A stretch of DNA of 64,000 nt from Linderina pennispora. Its lineage: Eukaryota > Kickxellomycota > Kickxellomycetes > Kickxellales > Kickxellaceae. Positions within the stretch are counted from its first letter, which is position 1. The number at the start of each line of letters is the position of its first letter. Position numbers and translations under genes: made by a program. The stretch covers positions 124,001 through 188,000 of the forward strand of contig NW_024468259.1 in NCBI RefSeq assembly GCF_002104995.1, in the 5' to 3' direction. Below, piece by piece: positions 40,867 to 50,762 of the stretch. The notes below the pieces were generated by a model. The model worked only from the letters and a program-made list of their open reading frames with translations, was not told the origin of the DNA and made no database searches.

Positions 40867-42717
40867 ATGGCAACACGAGATGCAATGTACTCGGAGGACG
40901 TGGTGCGCGTACGCAGCCTGTCTGTGCTCGATGAAGGCGTGCACAAGCTGCCGCCCGAGACAGACAGGTCCGGCAACGTCGAATACAAGGTATGTAGCTG
41001 CACACAGGCAGGCAGCTATTACCTGCGCTAGCCTCACTAACATTCGCAGCTGCGTAGACCAAGCTCGAGAAGATATCGCACACACCGGACCACACATCTG
41101 GCGAACCCAGCTTTCATGGAGGCAAGTGCACTGAAACATGCTGCCTAGACATTGGGGTCTGATATGCAGCGCATTCATGCTAACTCATTGAATGTTACTG
41201 CCATTTAGGCTCGCTGAGGGAAACGGGCACGCAATCTACATAGTGGGTGTGCACGACGACGGAGAAGTGATAGGCATTACGCCGGAGGAGTTTGACATTA
41301 CCCTCGGAATCATCCAGAAGATGGCCGAGCAGCTCGACAACGCGCGCATAACAACGGTAAACCGCCGGGTTCTGGCCAACTCCCGCGTAGTCGCTGAGGT
41401 GCATGTCACGCAGCGCATCAGCATGCGCCGCTCTGAGCTTCGGAATAGCAGTGCTCGGTGACCACAGCGCCGGCAAATCCACCGTGCTCGGCTGCCTCAC
41501 GTACGGCGAGGGCGACAACGGGCGTGGGAAAGCAAGGCTGAATTTCCTCCGGCACCGACACGAAATCGAAGTCTGGACGAACCAGCTCGGTCACGTTTGG
41601 CTCTATTGGTTTCGATGCAGACGGGGTTTTGCTGAACTACACAAACAATCGCTCAGCTGAGCAGATATTCCAGCGTGCACAGCACGTTGTGACGTTTATT
41701 GACACGTGTGGATACGCCAAGCACCTGAAGACGACGGCCAGTGCGGTCACCGGGTACTCGTCGCACGTGTTCTGCATAGCTGTGCCGGCGGACGCGACCG
41801 AGATCAGCGCTGCCACCCGCGAGTACCTGGCGATTGCCGCAGTACTGGGAATGCCGATCATCGTGGTTATGACCAAGATGGATGCCGCCGTCAAGGCGAG
41901 CTTTGGCAGGCTGATGCACAAGCTGCTGGAAGCCCTGGAGACCGCAGTGCCGGGCCGCAGCCAGTGCGTGGTCATGAACATGAGTACCGACGCATATGAG
42001 TCACTTGCCCACGACATCATGGACATCAGCGTAGTGCCAATCTTTTACCACATCGGCTGTGCGCGTGTCGGGCTTTGCCGAGCTGACCAATGTGCTGTCA
42101 GTGCTGCGGGCACCGGCACTGGACAGCGCTGATGACGGGTTCGAATTCCATATCGAGCACTGGATGTCGCTGGACACAGTCGGGACCGTGGTCACGGGCT
42201 GGGTCAAGGCGGGCTCTTTTGAGCTGCTAGACAAGGACCGGGTCCTGATGCTGGGTCCAGACAGTTCTGGGAACTTCGCCAATGTCAAAGTGACGTCCAT
42301 TCACACGCTGCGAATGCCTACCTGAGTCGGCGCATACTGGATCCAGCGTTGCCCTTGGCCATCCAGCCAGCCGAGCCCCTGGCTATGCGCAAGGGAATGC
42401 TTATTATAGATGCCGGCGACGGTGTTGCCAGCGCTCGACGGCGAGTGACCAACGAGTTTGTCGCCCGCGTTGTCGTGCTGAGCCCCGAGTTCAGAGCTAG
42501 CAACCTGCAGACCGTTGTTGTGCATGTCAGATCGACGTATCATCAGGCGCACGTTGTTGAGATCGTGGATGACGATGCCGCTGACGGATTCGAATGGGTC
42601 AGGATCAGACTCCGGTTCGATGACGCTGTGGTTGATACCGTGTACCCCGACATGCCGATCATTGCGCGCGGCGGCCAGGACCTTTTGTTTGTTGGCCGTG
42701 CCATAGCACCCATGTAG
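40867..42717 (+). CDS. GTPBP1/2-like translational GTPase, three exons, several frame breaks
   Basis: Exons 40867-40989, 41058-41121 and 41209-42717. Intron 1 is GTATGT...GTAG (68 nt). Intron 2 (41122-41208, 87 nt) starts GCAAGT and ends TTTAG; joined, it restores [16 protein letters not shown], the GTPBP1 pattern. The GTPase domain shows G1 GDHSAGKST, then [24 protein letters not shown]3 [15 protein letters not shown] and G4 VMTKMD. The usual G-H after the G3 D-x-x-G is G-Y here, so the catalytic His is replaced by Tyr. The C-terminal beta-barrels contain [21 protein letters not shown]. At least five breaks occur (exon 2, ~41,450, ~41,575, ~42,050, ~42,320). GTPBP1/2 act in ribosome rescue and mRNA turnover; this copy may be inactive. 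Confidence 0.72.
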
Positions 42718-42750
42718 GGTTCTTCTAGAAGTGTACAATGACAATATATT

Positions 42751-43836
42751 TTAAACTGGCTCGTTCTTCACCTGAGGATGTGATGCCGGCGACTGTGACT
42801 GCTCAGCATTGCCTTTAGGTTTCTGTATACCTGCTGCCGCCTGCTGGCGCATCTGCAGCTGGGCAATAACCGACCGTGTCAGTGACGAGTTGACGCCGCG
42901 ACCACACGCATGGAAGATGGGCTTGCCCGACTTATCCACCGGCGAGTTGGAATACGGCTTGTTGCCGGTTCACGCCCTGGCGCTTTGGTTGATACGGCTT
43001 GCTGTACGCCCGGTGATGCTTGCCAGCCGGCATCCGCGTCGACTTGCCTCCGCCCGTCCTTGCAGCCGCCCTTGTACGCTCTGGGACTTCGCTGCTGTCG
43101 GGTGACAGTATCCTATACATGGTGATTGGCGGCGGCTGTGTGTACTGCCGGTTCGGCTGGCAAAAATTGGCCGCCGCCCACTCGGGCAGATCACGCTCCA
43201 GCAGCATGATCTTGTCTTCAAGCGCAGCCACGCGCCGGAAGATGCTCGCCGAACTAGGCACAAATTTTGCGTTGAGATGCTGCCGGATGTTCTCCACCCG
43301 CTCCTGCAGTCCGTCCAGCTTCTGCGGCGCCTTAGGTGGCTGCTCCTTCTGCACCGCGCCTGTGGACCGCTCCAGCGCACCCGTCTCTGTCTTTGTCTCG
43401 TCTTTGTGGATCTGCACTCCGCGGCTCGTGCCATTGGCATCTGTGCGCGCGCTCGTCTCCTCGCGGCCCTCGGCGGCCTTCAGGAATTCCTCCTGGTTGT
43501 ACCGGTCGATTTCCTTGCGCTGCCCAGCGACAAAGCCCTCCACTGCCTGCGTCATCCTCCGCCTTGGTTGCTACGATTTGGGCCAGATCGTTGGCAAGCT
43601 TCTTGTGTGCCTCGTCCTCTTTTGCCTCGTCTGGCTTTTGCCCATCGAGGTAGGTGGTGATGGCTGTAGACAGTGCCCGGAGTTGCTCGTTAAAGTTGTC
43701 GGTGGGGGTTTGGGTAAACACTATGGCTTCGATCTGCTAGCGCCCTCAGGCACTGGTGCAGCTTGGTATTTTGGAAAAAGACCTCGAACGGCTTTGTCCA
43801 GCCTGCATTCGACATGGCCATTGGAGTAGCAGACAT
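42751..43836 (-). CDS. Coiled-coil protein, possibly MBIP-like, several frame breaks
   Basis: Pieces in order: MSATPMAMSNAGWTKPFEVF (start 43836), IEAIVFTQTPTDNFNEQLRAL, a helical Lys/Glu part, MTQAVEGFVAGQRKEIDRYN, a disordered Thr/Glu segment, the coiled coil LQERVENIRQHLNAKFVPSS followed by IFRRVAALEDKIMLLERDLPEW, a basic linker and a conserved-looking end GKPIFHACGRGVNSSLTRSV. Breaks are near 43,735, 43,560 and 42,940; the net span is 3n. The segment R-x-x-x-LEDKI-x-x-LE-x-x-x-PE-W recalls MAP3K12-binding inhibitory protein (MBIP), a subunit of the ATAC acetyltransferase complex in animals, but I hold this loosely. Its stop is 33 bp from the convergent GTPase stop. Confidence 0.5.
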
Positions 43837-44276
43837 GAAAAGGAATATTAGCTGATTGAAGAAGCGAGAAAAGTATTTTTTCTTCTCTTCTAAAGGCAGT
43901 TCGCATCGCGTACTATGTAGCCACTTTTTTTTGCAGCTGGCTCGCCAGCAAGTCAAAATTTTGAGTCGAGCCGAGCCATGAACCTTGCATTTCCTGCATA
44001 CACGCATTTGAGGTCCAACCTACTGCAGATGCACCAGCCGTGCCAGGGGAGGCAGGGCTGACGCAGGCTGCATGTATCCGGCTGACACCACCAGTCCTCT
44101 CTTCAACCGGCCAGGAGTAGGGTGCAGACTCCAGACTCCAGGAACCCCCCACCTGATCTGGCAAACGAAATGCGCAACGCATGGCCACCAGCGCCATCCC
44201 CTTTTAGCATTTCCATATCGGCCTCGCCTTGTCTTTTCTCAGTCGCTTTTCTCGATAATTCAACAGACTAAAACAA
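43837..44276. other. Divergent intergenic region
   Basis: A 440-bp head-to-head spacer between the coiled-coil gene and the first GT25 gene. No other feature is supported. Confidence 0.4.
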
Positions 44277-45256
44277 ATGAACGTATACGTATTTGGCTCA
44301 TCGAAGCTGCCTTGTGCTGTCGGCATGTTCGTGGTGGTGGCAGTATTCACACTAGCCTTGCTGCTGCTAAACAGCAACCGCGTCGGCATCAGACTGCCGT
44401 ACGAGCCCAAGGAGGTTTACACTGATGCTCTAAACAGCACACTTGGGTTCCACAAGATCTACGCCACATATGATCCAGTAAAGTCTATCGACAAAGACAA
44501 TCTGAAGGCCGGCTGCCGATCTACTCGATATCCAGATCGAGTACATTCCAAGACACAGCCTCGAAGAAGCGACCAAGCAGCGCGAGGAGCGCGGGTATTT
44601 GGCACCGGTCCCTGATATTGCGGAATTTATAACACATATGGCTATCTACAAGGATATGGCGGAATTCAATATCCAATCGGCGCTTATCCTCGACAGCAGC
44701 ATCGACATGGAGCTTGATTTGAAGATGCGGCTGGCATCGGCACTGGGAAATGGAATTGCCACCAGCTACGATCTTCTGTTTATTGGCCGTGAATTTTCTG
44801 AGCAGTCCGAGCCCGGTGTCGACGATGTTACGATGGCTCTGAAGCAGGACCAAGGCCACCAAGAGCTCATCCGAGCGGTGCTTGCGGCACTGGACCAAAA
44901 TCAATTTCCTGAACCGCCAGCCACTCGCCTTCCGCACATCCTACCCACACGGCACTCATGCATACGTGGTGAATAACCACCTGGCACGGAGGTTGTTGCG
45001 GCGGCTGCCTAGTAGGATGACGAAAGAGGAGCATGACTTGGACTATGTGTTGGCAGACACGGCTATGCTCGGCCTGTCGATTGCATATAGCATCTCCCCG
45101 CCCCCGATTACCAGGGTAGCTAAGGACTCTGCTAGCAACGGGCAAATGCAGCAGTATTTGACAAGGTCCACGATGTATGCAATATCGCTTCGTGGCGATA
45201 ATCCGAACCAGTATTCGCCATATTTGGACTGGTTGGACATATGGCGCGACGATTAA
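44277..45256 (+). CDS. GT25-family glycosyltransferase-like protein A (acidic motif lost), frame breaks
   Basis: A type II membrane protein: a short cytosolic N-terminus, TM at residues ~13-32 (CAVGMFVVVAVFTLALLLLN), then a lumenal domain with GFHKIYATYDP at the site where GT25 enzymes have G-F-x-x-I-Y/F-V-x-x-x. ITHMAIYKDMAEFNIQSALIL is followed by DSSIDMELDLK; the paralogue next door has VEDDIDVELDLK there, so the acidic EDD motif is lost. The end is NQYSPYLDWLDIWRDD. Frame changes occur near 44,510 and 44,890-44,940. GT25 enzymes transfer galactose to proteins or glycans in the secretory pathway. This copy is probably non-catalytic, or its sequence is unreliable. Confidence 0.62.
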
Positions 45257-45384
45257 ATTTCATTCGCACCACATGGCGCTAGAAAGACGAGCAGAGTTGA
45301 GGATTTGTTTGCTCCACTAGCCTTTGGCTATTGTGCCTCTTTCTTATAGCCTTCGTTTTATATCATTTCTTTATACAAATACAC

Positions 45385-46380
45385 ATGTTTGGTCCGCATA
45401 TATGCTGTCATCCACGGCCAGCCAAAATCCTGGACCACAGGATTCACTGTCCTGGTACCGATAGTTCTTGTCTACATACTCTTCCAGATATTTGCGTCTC
45501 CGTTCGATGCCTACCGAGACCCAGCATCGCATTACTACCAGCCGCGTAATGCGACACTTGGCTTCCAAAAGATCTTTGTGCTAAATATGCCAGGCACGGC
45601 ACGACCGGCTACGCAACATGCGCGCACTCGCTAGCTACCATCGATTGAGGCTGGAATTTGTGCGGACCTTTGGCGAACGCGAGTCAAACGAACTGGCCCG
45701 CACCCTGGATTACCCGATCAACGGCACACATCTGGCATGCTATCTAAGCCACCTCAACATATACAAGCACATAGGTTGAGTACAACATCGAGACGGCGCT
45801 GATAGTCGAGGACGACATTGATGTGGAGCTGGATCTAAAGGACCGACATGCGTACATTATGAGCAAAGTACACGAGGTGTATGGCCGTGACTGGGACATG
45901 CTGTACCTGGGCCGCTGCACATTCGACAGCAACGAGCCAGCAAAAGTTGCCCCCACACTAGTTGCCAATGGCACGCGGTACGCAGTGGATCCGAGTGAGC
46001 GAGCAAGGTACCTGCAGCGCGACCTGTCGCTGTTTGAATCCGAGTATCCCATGTGTCTGCATGCCTATGCGGTCACCAGGGAGTGTGCCAAGCGACTTTC
46101 GGTCTTGCTGCAGGAGCGACTAAAGTCGGTTGGCAAGGACATTGATCTGATTCTTGCTGTCGGGGCGCGCGCTGGGGTCTCAACAATCCTGGGCACATCG
46201 CCTCCCTACTTCGTGCAGGTTGGCCGGCAGGAGCTGCCGAGCGACCTGACAGCCATTGCTGACGGGGACACGGCCCAGCGACTCGCTCGCTCGACACTAT
46301 ACCACCTGCATCTGCGCACGCGCGACCCGCAGTCCCTGGCACCGTACATGGACTGGCCGTGGTTCGTGGATAGCATGTAA
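45385..46380 (+). CDS. GT25-family glycosyltransferase B, frame breaks
   Basis: Paralogue of A in tandem. TM TTGFTVLVPIVLVYILFQIF is near the N-terminus (the exact start is unclear: no ATG opens this frame directly; candidates are ATG at 45385 or ~45403 in neighbouring frames). The lumenal domain has ATLGFQKIFVLNMPG, then ARTLDYPINGTHLACYLSHLNIYKHI, the catalytic-type ETALIVEDDIDVELDLKDR, LYLGRC, AYAVTRECAKRLSVLL and the end SLAPYMDWPWFVDSM. Breaks lie near 45,600 (after VLNMPGTAR) and 45,775. The gene ends 32 bp from the convergent ceramidase stop. Likely a Golgi/ER sugar transferase; acceptor unknown. Confidence 0.68.
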
Positions 46381-46412
46381 TTAAAATTACGGGAGAGTAC
46401 ATAATAAAAAAA

Positions 46413-47222
46413 CTAGTTATGCTTTGCACCACTCTGTGGCCGGTAAATGTATGGGAATACGCCGCTGACCAGACGGTAGTTGAATGTGATGTGGTTGACA
46501 AGACAGTAGTGCGCCATGAACATGGCTACGAGGTAGATCAGGCCTAGAGACACCAAAGCATGCCACCATGCGTGCAGCTGCAGATTCAGCGGCAATAGCG
46601 ACATGTCGCTGCGGCCGTCCACGTACGGGCAGAAATTTGTGTCTGTGAGCCACACAATGCCAGCAACCAGATACCACTTTATACCGTCCCTGAACAGCCG
46701 TGCAACGCCCATCATACCGGCCACCTCCAGATCCTTCTTGGCGCGATACGCCATGTACGCGACTATATACGTGAACAGATTGAAGCTGGCCTGGAACAAA
46801 AGGAACTGCAGGCGCCCGCTGGACAGTGCAGTCAGACCCGACACAAACAGCGTCCAGAGGGACAGCGCCCAGAGGAGCCGGCGGTGATTGACCTGGAACT
46901 GTGTTGTAATCGCCAGGTACAGCGCGATGGCGACAGACCAGAGCATGGGTAGCTCGTCGAGCATCTGCATCGGGTACTTGAGCGTTGCGTGGAACAGCAG
47001 GCTGCCAATGCCGACGGCCGTGATTGAGCGCCCCAGCAGTGTGAACCCCCGGTGGCCCGTCGGATTCATGTGCGCGCAGGCCTCGCCAAGAAACACCATG
47101 GCGAGGGATGACCACGAGTTGAAGAATTCGGCGATGTACGGCGTCCACTCGTAGTTGCCCTCGCACCAGTCCATCGACGATGTCACGTCGCCCCAGTAGC
47201 CCTGTGTGTTTATCGGCGCCAT
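46413..47222 (-). CDS. YDC1: Alkaline ceramidase (Ypc1/Ydc1/ACER)
   Basis: A 269-residue polytopic ER/Golgi membrane enzyme that hydrolyses ceramide or dihydroceramide to sphingoid base and fatty acid. The start at 47222 is preferred because the family begins with GYWGDVTSSMDWCEGNYEWT a few residues in; an open upstream extension is not conserved. The family's Zn-site residues are visible: S and H in GSLLFHATLKYPMQMLDELP (with the D-E-L-P block) and the C-terminal HAWWHALVSLG pair. Seven hydrophobic segments can be counted. There are no frame breaks. In fungi the family balances ceramide with long-chain bases and shapes heat-stress responses. Confidence 0.9.
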   Translation of the reverse strand: MAPINTQGYWGDVTSSMDWCEGNYEWTPYIAEFFNSWSSLAMVFLGEACAHMNPTGHRGFTLLGRSITAVGIGSLLFHATLKYPMQMLDELPMLWSVAIALYLAITTQFQVNHRRLLWALSLWTLFVSGLTALSSGRLQFLLFQASFNLFTYIVAYMAYRAKKDLEVAGMMGVARLFRDGIKWYLVAGIVWLTDTNFCPYVDGRSDMSLLPLNLQLHAWWHALVSLGLIYLVAMFMAHYCLVNHITFNYRLVSGVFPYIYRPQSGAKHN

Positions 47223-47676
47223 GGAGAAAAAGAGTAGGGGTATAATAGACAGAATGCAAGTGAGAGATGAAAAGATAAAGAAACAAGGCTTGAGTGGCTC
47301 TGTTTCCCTTTTAGCAAGAGGTTTTGAGCGGCAGCCGAGAGCCATTTTTGGGCTAGTTTGGCTTGGCAGTTCGTCGTCGCCGTCGCTGAGTCCGAGCGTT
47401 CCCGCAGAGGGAGGCGACAAAGGCGAGGCGCGAGAACGTGACGGAATGTATTGTTGCCGATCTGCAGCCAAAGTCATCCCGAACGAGGATCCCTAATATA
47501 ACCTGCTCAAGCGCAAGCGCACTACTGGTAAGGAAAAATCCGCATACCGCCTTGCTAGCCTTTTTAGAATCTGGCACACCCCACGGGGTTCCACTCGGAA
47601 GTCATGCTAATGAGGGTATCGGAAGTGATGCGATTATATGCTCATGGCTATAGAAAAGGGGAGGGGATACGCCATG
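47223..47676. other. Intergenic region ceramidase / CTK1
   Basis: Upstream region of the ceramidase and 3' flank of the kinase, both on the minus strand. No additional coding or RNA feature is recognised. Confidence 0.45.
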
Positions 47677-49724
47677 TCATTTGACCGAGGCATGTGAGTG
47701 GCTCCGGCTCATCGCCTGCTGCTGCCTACGCTTGTTCCGGCGCTCCGCCTTGGACTCGTACTCGTGCCAGTCGCCGGCCACCGGGAACTCAGTCACCATG
47801 ACGGGTCCTGGCGCTTCCATAGCAAAGTACGGGCTCTCGAGGCACTTGCGCGCCGACGGCCTCACCTTCGGATCCAGCGCCAGCATGTCCTCGGCCAGCT
47901 GCAAGGCACACGGTGACATGCGAGCGCACATGTTCTGACGCAGCCTGTTTTCGTAGTTGGCCGTGGGTGTCATGTAGCACGCCCACGGCAGCTTCTTGAA
48001 CGAGTCAAGCACGGCCGGACTGGGCGACCCCAGCATCTTGAAGATCTGCTCGAGCTGGTCAATGTCGTTTTGGCCCTGGAACGCCGGCTTCTTCATGAAC
48101 AGCTCCAGCATAACGCACCCGAGCGACCACACATCGACCTCGGGGCCATAAAGCGTGGTGCCCAGCAGCAGCTCCGGCGGGCGGTACCACAGCGTGATGA
48201 CGCGGTTGGTGAACTCGTGCATGTGCGCGTGGTGGAACGAACGCGCCAGCCCAAAGTCCACATACTTTACTTGGCCGGCCTGGTTTACTAGCAGATTCGA
48301 CCCCTTGATGTCGCGGTGCAAGATGCCGCGCTCGTGCATGAACGCCAGGCCGTCCAGCAGCTGCAACATCAACGACTTTTTGTGGGCAGGCTCTGGCAGC
48401 CACTGCGGATGGTTGATCAGTCCCCGACAGGTCGTAGTCCATGTACTCCATCACCACATACACAGCGTTGCTCGATTCAGGACACCACATCCAGCACCTG
48501 CGTGATGTTCTCGTGCCGCAGCTGCCGCAGAAGCCGGATCTCGCGCATGGCCGTGATCGGGAAGCCCTCGCGGTCCATGTCGATGCGCATGCGCTTCAGC
48601 GCGACGATCTGACCCGTTTCCTTATTGCGAGCCTTGTATACCTTTCCATACGTGCCCTCGCCGACCATGCTGATTTTGGTGTACATCCTCATGCCCTCGG
48701 CCGGGCTGCGCTGCTTGGGCGTCGCTGGCGTCACGGGGGTACCGATGCCCGCAATCTTTGACGGCGTTGTGCTGACATCACGCACGCCTGCAGTGACCGA
48801 CTGCATGGCACCTGCAGCCACGGGCCGGCTTCGGCTTGCAACTGTTTGCTGTGGTATTGTGTTTGCCTGCAGCGCTGCGCTTGGTGGGATGGGCGGCGGA
48901 TGGAATTGGGAGAGGCGGCGGCGGGGGCGGCGGCGGAGATACCGGAGGCGGCGGCGGCGGTGGAGGAGAATCTCCGGCGGTGGAGGAGGGGGTGGAGAGA
49001 CAGGCGGCGGCGGCGGAGGCGGCGGCGGAGGCAAAGGAGCCTTTTGTGCATCGCCTGTATGAGTCACGCCTTCCCCTGCCCTCGCGTGACCGGGTGCGCG
49101 AGTCTGGACCAGCAACCATCTCTCCTGCTGCGACGCTCAATGTACCCAGACATGCGGCTGTCTGCATACGGCCTTGGTGAGTAGCGCTCGCCGCGGCTCC
49201 GATAATAACCGGAGTCATGGGCCCGCTTGTACGGCCGCTCGTGGTCTCGGTCCCCGGGAGGAATCGACCGCGAGCGCTCGCGTTTCCGATACGCGCCGTA
49301 GTCGCGTGCCCGGCGATAGTGATCATCGTACCTTGACGTCCGCCGGTCTTCCTGGATCCCTGTCGCTCCGTAGGCCATGGTCTCGGTCAGCCCGGGATGT
49401 GTCAGCTGGCGGCGCCTCTATAGCTGTATCGTGATCGCCAGCCACATGCTCGCGTGGCAAGTAATCCCGATGACTGCGGCCAGGTTCCCGCCGATCGTCG
49501 TGGTACCGCCGCCGATTGTCATACCCGCGGTGGCCTCGATCTATGTAGTCGCGCCCGCGCCGGTACCGGAAGTCGTCGCGTCGGCGTCGGCTGTCGTACC
49601 CGTAGTCTGTGTAGTTGGACGTGCGACCCCGGTAGTCACGGCTTGACGAGGACAGTGCCGGACCCCGCGGTGCCCGCTCCCTGCTGCCGCCAGCACTCGA
49701 GTGCCTGGGGGCATCGGGCTCCAT
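47677..49724 (-). CDS. CTK1: CTD kinase, Ctk1/CDK12-type, with RS-rich and poly-Pro N-terminus; frame breaks
   Basis: The C-terminal kinase domain is complete: glycine loop [21 protein letters not shown], cyclin-binding helix [13 protein letters not shown] (PITAxRE class), [33 protein letters not shown] and T-loop [17 protein letters not shown]. The N-terminus is rich in Arg/Asp/Tyr/Ser ([33 protein letters not shown]), followed by long poly-Pro runs. This architecture is that of Ctk1/CDK12, which phosphorylates Ser2 of the RNA polymerase II CTD during elongation. Breaks lie near 49,345, 49,060-48,950, ~48,485 (VLDVV|CPESS) and ~48,422 (LSG|LINHP). The start [10 protein letters not shown] at 49724 is the first ATG of the RS-like frame. 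Confidence 0.84.
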
Positions 49725-49995
49725 TGAAGTCTAAAGTATGAATGCCAAGGGGGAAATGTAGAGTGGCGAAATCAGAGACTGGCAGGAAGAGAAAAGAAAA
49801 ACTTTACAATTAAATACAGAGGAAAAGAGAATGAAATGAACACGCTAATAAGGCTCCTAAAAAAACTCAAATCGCAAAGAGAAGAAGCGAAAATTGGGCC
49901 AGCTGCAAATTCAAAACCACTTTTGACAGGTTTTATTGTCACGCCCCCCAAACAAGCGGTCAGCTCTGTTTTATAAACCAAGTATTAAAAACAAG

Positions 49996-50640
49996 CTACT
50001 TCCTCAGCTCCTCAGGGCAGTCGGGCTGGCTCTGCCAGTGTGCATCCACAAAGGCATCCAGCTTGGCGGTATTGAGCTCGATGCGCTTGACATTCGGGAA
50101 CTTGTCCATGTCGACGCCAAACCGGTGCGCGTTATACAGCTGCGGGATCAAGCAGCAGTCCGCCAGCGTCACCTCATCGCCCAAGCAGTACTTGCCGCTG
50201 GTGCTCTCCAGCATCTTATCAGCCACAGCCAGACCATCCTCGATAATCTGCACCGCATATGCTGCGCGCTCGCTCTCGGGCTTGGTTTTCAGAATCTTCA
50301 GGTTCTGCAGCGGCTGCGTGTCTGCGCAGATAACGCCCATGAGCGCACGCACCTGCGCACGCTGGTGCGCATCCTTCGGCAGGAGAGGGGTCTCGGGATA
50401 CACTTCCTCCAGGTACTCGAGGATAGCCACCGACTGCGGGATCCCATGGCCGTCAGCGATCAGATACGGCACGAAGCCGCCGGGGTTCAGTGCCTTGTAT
50501 TCGGGCGACTGCTGCTCACCCTTGACCAGGTTGATGGGGCGCATCTCGTAGGCGATGCCCTTCAGGTTCAGCGCAATGCGCACGCGCGCAGAGCACGACG
50601 AGCGGTAGTAGCTGTACAGGATTGGCTTGGTATCAGTCAT
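49996..50640 (-). CDS. Maleylacetoacetate isomerase (GST zeta)
   Basis: A 214-residue protein. N-terminal thioredoxin fold with the zeta signature SYYRSSCSARVRIALNLKG (Ser/Cys contact glutathione), then GGFVPYLIADGHGIPQSVAI (the cis-Pro and Q-S motif that binds GSH) and the C-terminal helical domain with LGDEVTLADCCLIPQLYNA. It catalyses cis-trans isomerisation of maleylacetoacetate to fumarylacetoacetate in Tyr/Phe breakdown. The start at 50640 (MTDTKPILYSY) directly precedes the fold; the open frame upstream is not protein-like for this family. There are no frame breaks. Confidence 0.92.
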   Translation of the reverse strand: MTDTKPILYSYYRSSCSARVRIALNLKGIAYEMRPINLVKGEQQSPEYKALNPGGFVPYLIADGHGIPQSVAILEYLEEVYPETPLLPKDAHQRAQVRALMGVICADTQPLQNLKILKTKPESERAAYAVQIIEDGLAVADKMLESTSGKYCLGDEVTLADCCLIPQLYNAHRFGVDMDKFPNVKRIELNTAKLDAFVDAHWQSQPDCPEELRK

Positions 50641-50762
50641 ATTGCAGAGTGGGAGAAGTAAAGATTTGTGTCGGTGTGGAGGAGAAAAATGCTGATGCAA
50701 AAAGGAGAGCGAAACCGGGCTAGGGGGATGACCAAAGCTCAGGATGGTGTGGGAAAAAAATC

